Source of the DNA: Aquimonas sp964586455 | GTDB lineage: Bacteria; Pseudomonadota; Gammaproteobacteria; Xanthomonadales; Xanthomonadaceae | Assembly: GCA_964586455.1 (NCBI GenBank) | Contig: CAZPHV010000001.1 | Span: forward strand, 186,001-250,000 | Reading direction: 5' to 3' | DNA: 64,000 nt | Shown: in pieces, positions 23,594 through 31,693 of the stretch | Layout: every line of letters starts with the position of its first letter | How positions within the stretch are numbered: the stretch's first letter is position 1 | Position numbers and translations under genes: made by a program | Notes under the pieces: generated by a model | Database searches by the model: none | What the model was told of the DNA's origin: nothing | What the model saw: only the letters and a program-made list of their open reading frames with translations

Positions 23594-26222
23594 GCAGGCG
23601 TTTCTCGACCAGAGCGGCAAAGCCCGCGGGTGAGGTGCGCACCGCAGCCCCGGTCGGACAGGCGCGCACGCAGGCCGGGCCGCCATCGATGCCTTGGCAG
23701 GCGTCGCATTTGACCGCCTTCTTGCCGGCCGCCTTGGCGGCCTTGTCGGGTGTGGCGCCAGTGTCTTCGCCGGGCCCATGGCCGGTCGCGAACAGCAGCC
23801 AGCTGAGCAGGCCGGGCTTCCTGGGCGCGGCGTATTCCATCCGGATCACGCCGTAGGGGCAGTGGGTCTGGCAGTTGCCGCAGCCGATGCAACGGTCGTC
23901 GATGAAGACTTCGCCGCCGATCGCGCGGTGGATCGAATCGGTCGGGCAGTCCTTCATGCAGTGCGGATGCTCGCAGTGCCGGCACGAGATCGGCACCTGC
24001 ACGGCGGCATGCGAACGGCCGCGATGGCGGTCCAGCCGCGACAGCCCGCCGTGGGTCTCGGCGCAGGCCTTCTCGCAGTTGTCGCAGCCCACGCACAGCG
24101 ACTCGTCGATCAACAGCGCATTGGTCGCCTCGCCCAGGCCTTCGGCCATCAGGAAGGTCACCAGCTCGCCGCCCTCGGGCAAGGCTTCCAGAACCGAGAA
24201 ATTGCGCAGCTGCTGGCTGGTCTCGGCCTGCAGGGCACCGACCCGCTGCGGGTCCTTCTTCAGCAGCTCCAGGAACTCGGCGCGGCCGAGCTGGATGGTT
24301 TCGGTGCGCACCGATGCGCGCGCGGTTTCGCGGCGCACGGGGTCACCCATCAAGGCCATCTGCCCGCATAGCTGGCCGCTCTGGGCGTGGCCGACCAGGG
24401 CGCTGCCGCGGGTGAGCGCGATGGTGCCGCTGCGCACCAGGTGCAGGCAGTCGCCGGCTTCGCCTTCGCTGTACAGCAGCTCGCCTGCGGCGAAGCTGCG
24501 CACCTTGGCGGCCTGCGCGATCGCGCGCAGTTCGGCCACCGGCAAGGAAGGCGCGAACTGGCCCTGCAAGGCCCGCACGATGAAGATCCAGTCGACGCCG
24601 GCACGCACCTCGTCGTTCGAGTTCAGCAGCTTCACCATCGTGCGTCGAGGCGTCTCGATCAGGATGGTGTCGGCGCCGATGAAGGCGTCGCCGCTGCGCG
24701 GCCGCCCCGAGATCAGGCTCATCTCGCCGAAGAACTGCCCCGGCTGAAGTCGGATTTCGCTGCTGCTGCCGCCGTGGCGCAGGCGCACCTCGCCTTCCAG
24801 CACGGTGTAGAAGCCGTTGCTGTAGTCGCCGCTGCGGAACAAGGCGCTGTCGGCCTCCAGCACTTCGGTGGCGCGTGGCTCGGGCGGATCGGCGAGATCG
24901 CTCTCGGACGGCTGTTCGCCCGCACGGCGCATCTGCTCCAGCTGTGCCTCGCGGCGCGCGCGCTGTTCGGCGCGGCGTGCGGCGACGCCCTTTTCGACCT
25001 GCGCACGCGCCGAGCGCACGCTGTCGGCATCGCCGAAGCTGACGATCAGCCGGCTCTCGATCAGCAGCTCGCGGAACGCCAGCGCGTTCATGCGCCGGAA
25101 CATCGGCACGCGCTGCTGATACAGGCCGAGGATCTCCTCGACCTCGGCCACGTAGGGCAGGCCGGCGAACTGCAGGGCCAGCAGCACGTGATCGACCGGG
25201 CGCACCGCGCGGCCGAGGATGCTGTCGACCACATCCTGGCCCTGATTCATGGCCTGCTTGATCAGCGGGAAACCGGCCAGCGAGCCGATCACATACAGAC
25301 CCGGCACGCTGCTCTGGTACTGCGCGTCGAGCGTCGGCAGCGCGTCGGGGCGCGTGCTCGGAAACGCCATACCGCAGGCTTCCAGGAAGGTGCGCGGTGG
25401 CGTGCCACCCAGCCGCGCCAGCACCTTGTGGCAGGCGATGCGGCGCTGGCCTTCGGGGGTGTTGAGCACGATCGCGCCGAGGCCGTCCGCACCCGCGGGC
25501 TCGATACGTTCGACGGTGGCGCGGTAGTGACAGTGGAAGTCGAGGCTGCGGTCGTTGATCGCGCGCAGCACCGCGTTGAGGTTGCCCTCCTTCGCACGCG
25601 AGAACTCATCGCGGCGGTTGACGATGTGCACGGCGTTGTTGCGCGACAGGCCGAGCGCGTTCTCGATCGCCGAATCACCGGCGCCGATCACGACGATGGT
25701 CTCGCCGCGCCAGGCCTCGGGATCATCGAGCTGGTAGTGGACGAGGCCGCCGTCCTCACCGGGTGCGCCGATGCGGTTCGGCTGGCCCTCGAGCCCGATC
25801 GCCAGCACCACATGCTCGGCGCGAACGCTGCTGCCATCCTTCAGCGTGATCTCGAAGGCACCGCGCTGGCCGCGGATCGCCGCCACCTCGGCGCGATAGC
25901 GGACGTTGATGCCGAGGCTCTCGATGCCCTGCGCCCAAGCCGCAAGCACGGCCTCGCGCGCACCGGCTCGGAAGCGCAGCGGGCTGCGCAGGTCGAGAAA
26001 GCCGGGCTCGGCCATCACGAACTTGCCCTTCTGATAGCGCTGGATCGTGCGCGCATGCGCGTCGAACGCTTCGAGCAGCAGATGGCTGGGCGGCTGTCCC
26101 GGGCGTTCGGCGGCGTCAATCTCGGCCGCGCGCGCCGCCGCGCTCAGCCCGGCAGGGCCAGAACCGACGATGACGATCTTGAAGCTGGCGTGCGGGTGGC
26201 CCGAGGCGGGTTCACCGTTCAT
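23586..26222 (-). CDS. FAD oxidoreductase fused to two cNMP-binding domains and a four-cluster ferredoxin
   Basis: 878 residues, cytoplasmic. Residues 15-340 form a thioredoxin-reductase-like FAD/NAD(P) unit (IVGSGPAGLSAAARAAE; second Rossmann VIGAGDSAIENALGLS). Two cyclic-nucleotide-binding folds follow at about 460-570 (GEVRLRHGGSSSEIRLQPGQ, FFGEMSLISGRPRSGDA) and 580-690 (YSEGEAGDCLHLVRSGTIAL). The C-terminal 180 residues carry four cysteine clusters: CVGCDNCEKAC, CRHCEHPHCMKDCP, CIGCGNCQTHCP and CDACQGIDGGPACVRACP. It should take electrons from NAD(P)H and route them through Fe-S clusters to the coupled membrane protein, or run in reverse. The Arg needed for cyclic nucleotide binding was not verified. 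It is first in the operon. Confidence 0.88.
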   Translation of the reverse strand: MNGEPASGHPHASFKIVIVGSGPAGLSAAARAAEIDAAERPGQPPSHLLLEAFDAHARTIQRYQKGKFVMAEPGFLDLRSPLRFRAGAREAVLAAWAQGIESLGINVRYRAEVAAIRGQRGAFEITLKDGSSVRAEHVVLAIGLEGQPNRIGAPGEDGGLVHYQLDDPEAWRGETIVVIGAGDSAIENALGLSRNNAVHIVNRRDEFSRAKEGNLNAVLRAINDRSLDFHCHYRATVERIEPAGADGLGAIVLNTPEGQRRIACHKVLARLGGTPPRTFLEACGMAFPSTRPDALPTLDAQYQSSVPGLYVIGSLAGFPLIKQAMNQGQDVVDSILGRAVRPVDHVLLALQFAGLPYVAEVEEILGLYQQRVPMFRRMNALAFRELLIESRLIVSFGDADSVRSARAQVEKGVAARRAEQRARREAQLEQMRRAGEQPSESDLADPPEPRATEVLEADSALFRSGDYSNGFYTVLEGEVRLRHGGSSSEIRLQPGQFFGEMSLISGRPRSGDAFIGADTILIETPRRTMVKLLNSNDEVRAGVDWIFIVRALQGQFAPSLPVAELRAIAQAAKVRSFAAGELLYSEGEAGDCLHLVRSGTIALTRGSALVGHAQSGQLCGQMALMGDPVRRETARASVRTETIQLGRAEFLELLKKDPQRVGALQAETSQQLRNFSVLEALPEGGELVTFLMAEGLGEATNALLIDESLCVGCDNCEKACAETHGGLSRLDRHRGRSHAAVQVPISCRHCEHPHCMKDCPTDSIHRAIGGEVFIDDRCIGCGNCQTHCPYGVIRMEYAAPRKPGLLSWLLFATGHGPGEDTGATPDKAAKAAGKKAVKCDACQGIDGGPACVRACPTGAAVRTSPAGFAALVEKRLHG

Positions 26223-26242
26223 CCGTCACCCCCGTGGCGGAT

Positions 26243-26289
26243 ATGGCTTGCGTGAAGGCAAGGTAGGCGTGGCGTGCAAGCCATGTCAA
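26243..26289 (-). promoter_or_regulatory. Candidate promoter and dyad operator of the electron-transfer operon
   Basis: A perfect 9-bp inverted repeat (atggcttgc at 26243-26251, gcaagccat at 26276-26284) overlaps a minus-strand TTGACA at 26289-26284. A weak -10-like TACCTT lies 18 bases further on, about 38 bases before the start codon. The dyad could be a regulator site. The -10 is poor, so this is tentative. Confidence 0.35.
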
Positions 26290-26373
26290 CGCAAATCCAG
26301 CAGGTGGAGACCCATGCCGCAGCGCGAAAAGCTGACAGCGCAGGACACGCGCAGCGCGGAGCGTGCCGCTACC

Positions 26374-27648
26374 ATGCCGCTCATGACGTGCATGCACACA
26401 AGCCCCAAACCCGCACCGCCCGGCACCTTCCTCGTCGGCGGCGCCGTCCGCGACCATCTGCTGGGCCTCGAACCGAAAGAGCGCGACTGGGTGGTGGTCG
26501 GCAGCACCCAAGCCGCGATGGAAGCCCTGGGCTTTCGCGCAGTCGGCGCCGATTTCCCGGTGTTCCTGCATCCGCAGACCCATGAGGAATATGCGCTGGC
26601 TCGCACCGAGCGCAAGTCCGGCCGCGGCTACCGTGGCTTCGTGGTCGACGCCGCGCCCTCGGTGACGCTGGAAGAGGATTTGACCCGTCGCGACCTGACC
26701 ATCAACGCGATCGCGCTTGGGCCTGACGGCGAACTGATCGACCCCTGGGGCGGCCGGGCCGATTTGGAAGCGCGCCTGCTGCGCCATGTGTCGCCGGCCT
26801 TCGCCGAAGACCCGGTGCGGGTGCTGCGGGTGGCACGCTTTGCCGCGCGCTTCGCGGCGCTGGGCTTTCGCGTGGCCGACGAAACCGTGGCGCTGATGCA
26901 TGGCATGGTGGACGCAGGCGAGATCGACCACCTGGTGCCCGAGCGGGTGTGGAAGGAACTCGTCCGCGGTCTGGCGGAACCTGCACCGCAGGCGATGCTG
27001 GGCGTACTGCGTGAATGCGGCGCACTGGCCCGCCTGCTGCCGGAAGTCGACGCGCTGTACGGCGTGCCGCAGCGGCCCGAATACCACCCTGAGGTCGACA
27101 CCGGCCTGCATATCGAGCTGTGCCTTGAACAGTCCGCGCGGCTGGCGCCCGGCGATGCGCAGATTGCCTTCGCGGTGCTGGTGCACGACCTCGGCAAGGC
27201 GCTGACGCCCAGCGACGAGCTGCCGCGCCACGTCCGCCACGAAGAGCGCGGGTTGGAACCGATCGAAGCGCTCAGCGCGCGCCTGAAGGTGCCGACCCAC
27301 TTCCGCGAGCTGGCCCTGCACGCCTGCCGCGAGCACCTGAATGTTCATCGTTTGACCGAGATGCGCGCACCCAAGATCGAGGCCCTGATCCAGCGCTGCG
27401 ACGGCTACCGCCGGCCCGAACGCATCGCCCAGATCGGCTGGGTCTGCGAAATCGACAAACGCGGCCGCGCCGGTCTCGCCGACCAGCCCTACCCCAACCG
27501 CGACCTGCTCGACCGCTGCCACCGCGCCGCGCTGGCGGTGCAGGCGCGTGATCTGGACCTGTCAGGGCTCAAGGGCCCGCAGGTCGGTGAGGCGCTGCAG
27601 CGCGCACGGGTAGAAGCGGTGAAGCTGGAACTAGGGATTAGGGATTAG
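26374..27648 (+). CDS. cca: CCA-adding tRNA nucleotidyltransferase with HD domain
   Basis: 424 residues, the class II bacterial enzyme that builds and repairs the 3' CCA end of tRNAs. The nucleotidyltransferase head shows FLVGGAVRDHLLG, RDWVVVGST, the conserved segment RRDLTINAIAL, and AEDPVRVLRVARFAARFA. An HD phosphohydrolase motif (VLVHDLGKALTP) lies near residue 270, as in the multifunctional gammaproteobacterial form. Starts at 26374, 26383 and 26392 are in frame; 26374 is used. The last residues (LGIRD) and the stop are encoded by a GGGATTA heptamer array, so the natural C-terminus appears replaced by repeat sequence. The gene is divergent from the electron-transfer operon. Confidence 0.94.
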   Translation: MPLMTCMHTSPKPAPPGTFLVGGAVRDHLLGLEPKERDWVVVGSTQAAMEALGFRAVGADFPVFLHPQTHEEYALARTERKSGRGYRGFVVDAAPSVTLEEDLTRRDLTINAIALGPDGELIDPWGGRADLEARLLRHVSPAFAEDPVRVLRVARFAARFAALGFRVADETVALMHGMVDAGEIDHLVPERVWKELVRGLAEPAPQAMLGVLRECGALARLLPEVDALYGVPQRPEYHPEVDTGLHIELCLEQSARLAPGDAQIAFAVLVHDLGKALTPSDELPRHVRHEERGLEPIEALSARLKVPTHFRELALHACREHLNVHRLTEMRAPKIEALIQRCDGYRRPERIAQIGWVCEIDKRGRAGLADQPYPNRDLLDRCHRAALAVQARDLDLSGLKGPQVGEALQRARVEAVKLELGIRD

Positions 27649-27652
27649 GGAA
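27631..27652 (+). repeat. GGGATTA heptamer array forming the cca 3' end
   Basis: ctagggattagggattagggaa encodes the final codons and stop of the CCA-adding enzyme. It is the same type as the GGGATTC arrays, read in the sense direction of the gene. Confidence 0.75.
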
Positions 27653-27769
27653 GCGCAGCGCACCCCCGATCGCCCGCGACGCCAGACGCGCAACGGCAAC
27701 AGCCAGCCAGACAATGCACACGGCCCTGATCGACGCGCAGCACAGAGCCTCGCCTCGAACCGCCGTGGC

Positions 27770-27807
27770 GAATCCCGAATCCCGAATCCCGAATCCCGAT
27801 TCCCGGG
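27770..27807 (-). repeat. GGGATTC heptamer array after the HD-GYP gene
   Basis: On the minus strand this reads ccgggaatc followed by four gggattc units directly after the HD-GYP gene stop. Five runs of three G at 4-base spacing could form a G-quadruplex in the transcript. Confidence 0.8.
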
Positions 27808-27808
27808 T

Positions 27809-29188
27809 CTAACCAGGCATCCACAGCTTCTCAAGCTGTGGGAAGTTCCAGACCTCCGGTGATTCGATGCCGGCGATACGGTCGCCGCAGCTCGGTGCAG
27901 CGAGGTCGAGGTCGCGTACGAACACCGCTTCTCGCCTTTTCGCGCTGTAGAAGATCCTCACCTTCGGCGTCAGCAGCGCATCTTCGTTCTGCTCGGTGAC
28001 AACGGCCAGATGCTCTGATTGCAAGCGCACCAGGGCGCCGACCGGATAGATGCCGATCGACTTGACGAAGGCGTTGAACACCCGCGGATCGAAATGACCT
28101 TTCCAGGCGGCCATGCGCCGCACCGACTCGGCCGGGCTCCAGGCGTTCTTGTAGGGCCGGTTCGAACTGATCGCATCGTAGACATCGCAGACCGCGCCCA
28201 TCCTTGAAAGCACGTCGATCTGCTCACCCGATTGGCCGTGCGGATAGCCCGTGCCGTCGAACTTCTCGTGGTGATGCAGCGCGATCTCCAGCGCGGCGGC
28301 AGAGGCGCCTCCGCCCTCCTTGAGCATCTCGAAGCCCCGCTCTGGATGCGCCTTCATGATCCGGTACTCGGCATCCGTGAGTGCGCCAGGTTTGTTCAAC
28401 ACGTTCAGCGGCATTGCAGCCTTGCCGATATCGTGCAGCAACCCGCCGACGCCGGCTTCGCGGATCTGGTCTTCGGGCAGTCGCAGTTGCCGCGCGAGCG
28501 CGATCATCAGCGCACAGACGGCGACCGAGTGCAGATAGGTGTAGTCGTCGTGACGCTTGAGTCGGGCGACACTGATCAAGGCATCCGGGTGACGGATCAC
28601 CGAGGCGCTGATTTCTTCTACCAGCGGCGCGACCGCGGCTGGGCTGACCGCGCGGCCCATGCGCGCTTCGCTGAATAGCTCGATCATCTGGTCTTTGGCG
28701 GCCAGGCAGAGCTTGTGCGCAGACCGGAGCTCTGCCTCTATCGCACGCTGGTTGCGCGGCACGGGTTTGCGCGGGGTTGGCGGGTCAGGACCCTCGCCCT
28801 CTGGGCTTCTGGCATCCCCGACTTCATCGCCGACAGAGGCCTGCAACGGATCCGACACCGATGCCCGGCCAGCGGGAACAGCAGGGGCGGTATCGTCTTC
28901 AGCATCGGGCGGCGCGGCCGGACTGGCACTGAGTTCGACCTCAGCGTCCTCGATCGCAGCGGTAGGGCCGGGGACTCCCGGGGACTCAGGCGGCGGCCAG
29001 TCGGGGCAGTCCAGGCCCTTTTCGCTGTCGATCAGGATTTCCTCAACCCCTCCGCGGCGCAGCACGTCGATTTCCTGCGCTGTAAGCAAGAACGAATGCC
29101 GCACGAACACCGGATGCGTGCCATCGCCGCCGAGGCGATGGAACCACATGCCCGGACGCGCACGCGCGATGGGGATGGCCTTGATCAT
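27809..29188 (-). CDS. HD-GYP domain cyclic di-GMP phosphodiesterase
   Basis: 459 residues, cytoplasmic. An N-terminal DUF3391-like segment (residues 1-60, IPIARARPGMWFHRLGGD) is followed by an acidic, proline-rich linker of about 80 residues. The HD-GYP domain occupies residues 190-400. Catalytic motifs are complete: LLHDIGKAAMP for the HD metal site and HHHEKFDGTGYPHG for the HHExxDGxGYP signature, so hydrolysis of cyclic di-GMP is expected. It would lower the second messenger and affect motility, biofilm or virulence-type programmes. Its 3' end faces cca with heptamer arrays between; the vanZ-like gene lies upstream on the same strand. Confidence 0.92.
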   Translation of the reverse strand: MIKAIPIARARPGMWFHRLGGDGTHPVFVRHSFLLTAQEIDVLRRGGVEEILIDSEKGLDCPDWPPPESPGVPGPTAAIEDAEVELSASPAAPPDAEDDTAPAVPAGRASVSDPLQASVGDEVGDARSPEGEGPDPPTPRKPVPRNQRAIEAELRSAHKLCLAAKDQMIELFSEARMGRAVSPAAVAPLVEEISASVIRHPDALISVARLKRHDDYTYLHSVAVCALMIALARQLRLPEDQIREAGVGGLLHDIGKAAMPLNVLNKPGALTDAEYRIMKAHPERGFEMLKEGGGASAAALEIALHHHEKFDGTGYPHGQSGEQIDVLSRMGAVCDVYDAISSNRPYKNAWSPAESVRRMAAWKGHFDPRVFNAFVKSIGIYPVGALVRLQSEHLAVVTEQNEDALLTPKVRIFYSAKRREAVFVRDLDLAAPSCGDRIAGIESPEVWNFPQLEKLWMPG

Positions 29189-29261
29189 GGCCGCGACGGA
29201 AATCCTGAAGAAGAAGACGCCTCAGGATCGGCGATGCAAGCACCGCGCCGCCATCAGGGCG

Positions 29262-29672
29262 TCACTGACGCGGCGATCGCGCCAGTTGACCGGCCAGCTG
29301 GCCGCGCAGGCGGCTGAACCCCGCGCACAGACCCAGCGCAACCCCGGCCGTATTCGCCAGTGCGTCCATCCAGTCGAAGCTGCGCAAGCCGCCCGCACCC
29401 TGCAGGAACTCCATCAGCAGACCATAGCTGGCCAGCGCCAGGCCCGCTACCAGAAGGCCCGGTAGCCCGCGAAACAGCGGCACGCAGGCCAAAGCCGCCA
29501 GCGCATAGCCGAACGCGTGCCAAAGCTTGTCGAAGCGGCCGGGGTCCAGCGGCAGATCGGGCGGAGGCAGCAGCGAGGCCAGAGCGATCAGGCCGAGGTA
29601 GGCGATCAGACCGGCGATCCACAGCCTGCGCAGGGTCGCACGATGCTGTTCGACAAAAGCTTCGAGGCTCAT
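29262..29672 (-). CDS. VanZ-like membrane protein
   Basis: 136 residues with four hydrophobic helices. The VanZ-like pattern is present: SLLPPPDLP after the first helix, DKLWHAFGYALAALA, then LLMEFLQG and the SFDWMDALANTAGVALG segment. Function in Gram-negative bacteria is not established; the namesake confers teicoplanin resistance. Its ATG overlaps the TGA of the midA-like gene upstream (ATGA), so the two are translated together. Confidence 0.88.
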   Translation of the reverse strand: MSLEAFVEQHRATLRRLWIAGLIAYLGLIALASLLPPPDLPLDPGRFDKLWHAFGYALAALACVPLFRGLPGLLVAGLALASYGLLMEFLQGAGGLRSFDWMDALANTAGVALGLCAGFSRLRGQLAGQLARSPRQ

Positions 29673-30847
29673 AGCCGATGGCTCAGATCACCGAATGCGA
29701 ACTGCGCTTCGCAGTCGACGCCGCGCGTCAGGCCCATGGCCTGGAAGCGCTCGCCCATCTCGGACGGCAGGATCAGACGCTTCGACTCCAGCGCCAGCCG
29801 GTGCTGGCTCAGCGTATCGACCGAGCCGCGCTCGACGTGCTGCTGCAGGCCGTTGTTGAGCAGGAACGCCGCCTGGCTGGCATAGCCGGCGAGCTCGAAG
29901 CCGGCGTGCTGGCCGGCCTCGGCCAACGCGGTGAAATCCACCGAGGCGGTGATGTCGGTCAGGCCCGGCAGGTGGAAGGGATCGGCATGCACGCGGTGGC
30001 GGTAATGGCACAACAGTGTCCCGTCCGAGCGCTCGGGCAGGTAGAACTCGGACCGCGGGTAGCCGTAGTCGACGAACAGCGCCAGACCCTCGGCCAAGGA
30101 GCCACAGACGGCGTCCAGCCAGTAGGGCAGCTGCGGCAGCAGCTCGCTGGTATAGCCCTCGGCGAAGCCACGGCCGAGGCTGCGTTCGAGGTGACGCACC
30201 GCGCCGCCGCTCAGCAGGTCGGCCGGGCGCTCGCAGTAGCGGAAACCGCTGCCCACGCTCTCCACATGCTGCTCCATGACCTCACCGGCACGCATCACGA
30301 AACGCGTGGTCGGAAGCGCGTCCAGCACCTCGTTGGCGAACAACACGCCAGCCCAGTCGTCCTCGGGCAGCCGGTCCAGCCAGCGCAGACGGGCGAACAA
30401 CTCGTGCGGCAGCTCCGCTTCCAGCCGCTCGCGCTGACGCTGGCGCAGGTCGGCGCTGGGTTCAAGAATGCGGTACTCGGCCGGCAGCGCATCGCGCGCG
30501 GCCAGCGCGGGCAGCGCATGCAGGGCGAAGGCACCGCTACCGCCGCCGAGTTCAAAGAAGCAGCCTGCACCCTTGTGGCGGCGAATCACTGGGGCGGTGG
30601 CTTCGGCCACGCAGGCGGCGAACAGGCCGCCGAGTTCGGGCGCGGTGATGAAGTCACCGGCGGCGCCGAACTTGGTGGCGCCCGCGCTGTAGTAGCCCAG
30701 GCCCGGCGCGTACAGCGCCAGCTCCATGTAGCGCGAGAACGGAATTGCGCCGCCGCTGCGCGCGATGTCGGCGTGGATCAACGCACGCAGGCGTTCGCTG
30801 TGGGCCTGCGCCTCGGGTCCGGGCGCTGGCAGGTCAAGGGGGATCAT
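29669..30847 (-). CDS. MidA/NDUFAF7-type SAM-dependent methyltransferase
   Basis: 392 residues. It belongs to the class I methyltransferase family containing mitochondrial NDUFAF7, which methylates an arginine of a complex I subunit. Diagnostic motifs are IPFSRYMELALYAPGLGYYS, FITAPELGGLFAAC, the SAM-binding FFELGGGSGAFALH, VLFANEVLDALP and LFVDYGYPRSEFY. The bacterial substrate is not settled. Start at 30847 follows the family; the frame is open to 30928 and would overlap the divergent reductase gene. The stop overlaps the vanZ-like start by four bases. Confidence 0.9.
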   Translation of the reverse strand: MIPLDLPAPGPEAQAHSERLRALIHADIARSGGAIPFSRYMELALYAPGLGYYSAGATKFGAAGDFITAPELGGLFAACVAEATAPVIRRHKGAGCFFELGGGSGAFALHALPALAARDALPAEYRILEPSADLRQRQRERLEAELPHELFARLRWLDRLPEDDWAGVLFANEVLDALPTTRFVMRAGEVMEQHVESVGSGFRYCERPADLLSGGAVRHLERSLGRGFAEGYTSELLPQLPYWLDAVCGSLAEGLALFVDYGYPRSEFYLPERSDGTLLCHYRHRVHADPFHLPGLTDITASVDFTALAEAGQHAGFELAGYASQAAFLLNNGLQQHVERGSVDTLSQHRLALESKRLILPSEMGERFQAMGLTRGVDCEAQFAFGDLSHRL

Positions 30848-30918
30848 GCGGGCTCTCGTGATGGAATCTTCAGCGGCCAGCATCGACACTGCGGCCACTA
30901 CGCACCAAGGATACCCCG

Positions 30919-31665
30919 ATGCCTGCACCCTCCTCCGCCGCGCCGGTCGCGCTGATCACCGGCGCCGCGCGCCGGGTTGGCGCGACGATCGCGCGCCGCC
31001 TGCATGCCGACGGCTTTGATCTGGCCCTGCACTACCGCGACTCCACCGACGCGATGATGGCGCTGGAACAGGAGCTGGAAGCCGCACGCCCCTCCAGTGT
31101 GCTGGCGATCCGCGCCGAACTGGCCGACCCTGGCGCCAGCAACAGCCTGGTGTCGGCCACGCTGGCGCGCTTCGGCCGGATTGATGCGCTGATCAACAAC
31201 GCGTCGAGCTTTTATCCGACGCCGATCGGCGAAGCCAGCCAGGACGACTGGGACCTGCTGTTCGCCAGCAATGCGCGCGCGCCCCTGTTCCTGAGTCAGG
31301 CCGCCGCCCCGCACCTGCGCGCGACGCGCGGTTGCATCGTCAACATGGTGGACGTTTACGCCGAACGCCCGCTGGCCGAACACACGGTGTACTGCATGGC
31401 CAAAGCGGCGCTGCTGATGATGACGCTGTCGCTGGCGAAAGAGCTCGGCCCGGAAGTGCGCGTCAACGCGATCGCGCCGGGTGCGGTGCTGTGGCCGGAG
31501 GGCGGCAAGCCCAGTGCCGAGCAGCAGGCCCTGCTGGACAAGACCACGCTCAAGCGCCCCGGCAACCCCGAGGATGTCGCCGAAGCCGTCGCCTTCCTCT
31601 TGCGCGCGCAGTACACCAGCGGGCAAGTGCTGCGAGTGGATGGCGGGCGGGCGGTGAATATCTGA
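30919..31665 (+). CDS. Pteridine reductase-type short-chain dehydrogenase
   Basis: 248 residues, NADPH-dependent. The cofactor loop is TGAARRVGATIAR, in which the arginine pair replaces the usual glycines; this is the hallmark of pteridine reductases such as PTR1 and FolM, which reduce dihydrofolate or biopterin. Other SDR motifs are LINNASSFYPTP, the catalytic tyrosine and lysine in YCMAKAAL, and VNAIAPGAVLWPE. The end of the protein (GQVLRVDGGRAV) is typical. It may serve folate recycling. It is divergent from the midA-like gene by a short gap, and a heptamer array starts 6 bases after its stop. Confidence 0.93.
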   Translation: MPAPSSAAPVALITGAARRVGATIARRLHADGFDLALHYRDSTDAMMALEQELEAARPSSVLAIRAELADPGASNSLVSATLARFGRIDALINNASSFYPTPIGEASQDDWDLLFASNARAPLFLSQAAAPHLRATRGCIVNMVDVYAERPLAEHTVYCMAKAALLMMTLSLAKELGPEVRVNAIAPGAVLWPEGGKPSAEQQALLDKTTLKRPGNPEDVAEAVAFLLRAQYTSGQVLRVDGGRAVNI

Positions 31666-31670
31666 AGAGC

Positions 31671-31693
31671 CGGGATTCGGGATTCGGGATTCG
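31671..31693 (+). repeat. GGGATTC heptamer array after the pteridine reductase gene
   Basis: Three GGGATTC units in gene sense, preceded by gaagagcc, beginning 6 bases after the stop codon. A matching array in the opposite orientation ends the convergent peptidase gene at 32280-32310. Confidence 0.8.
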
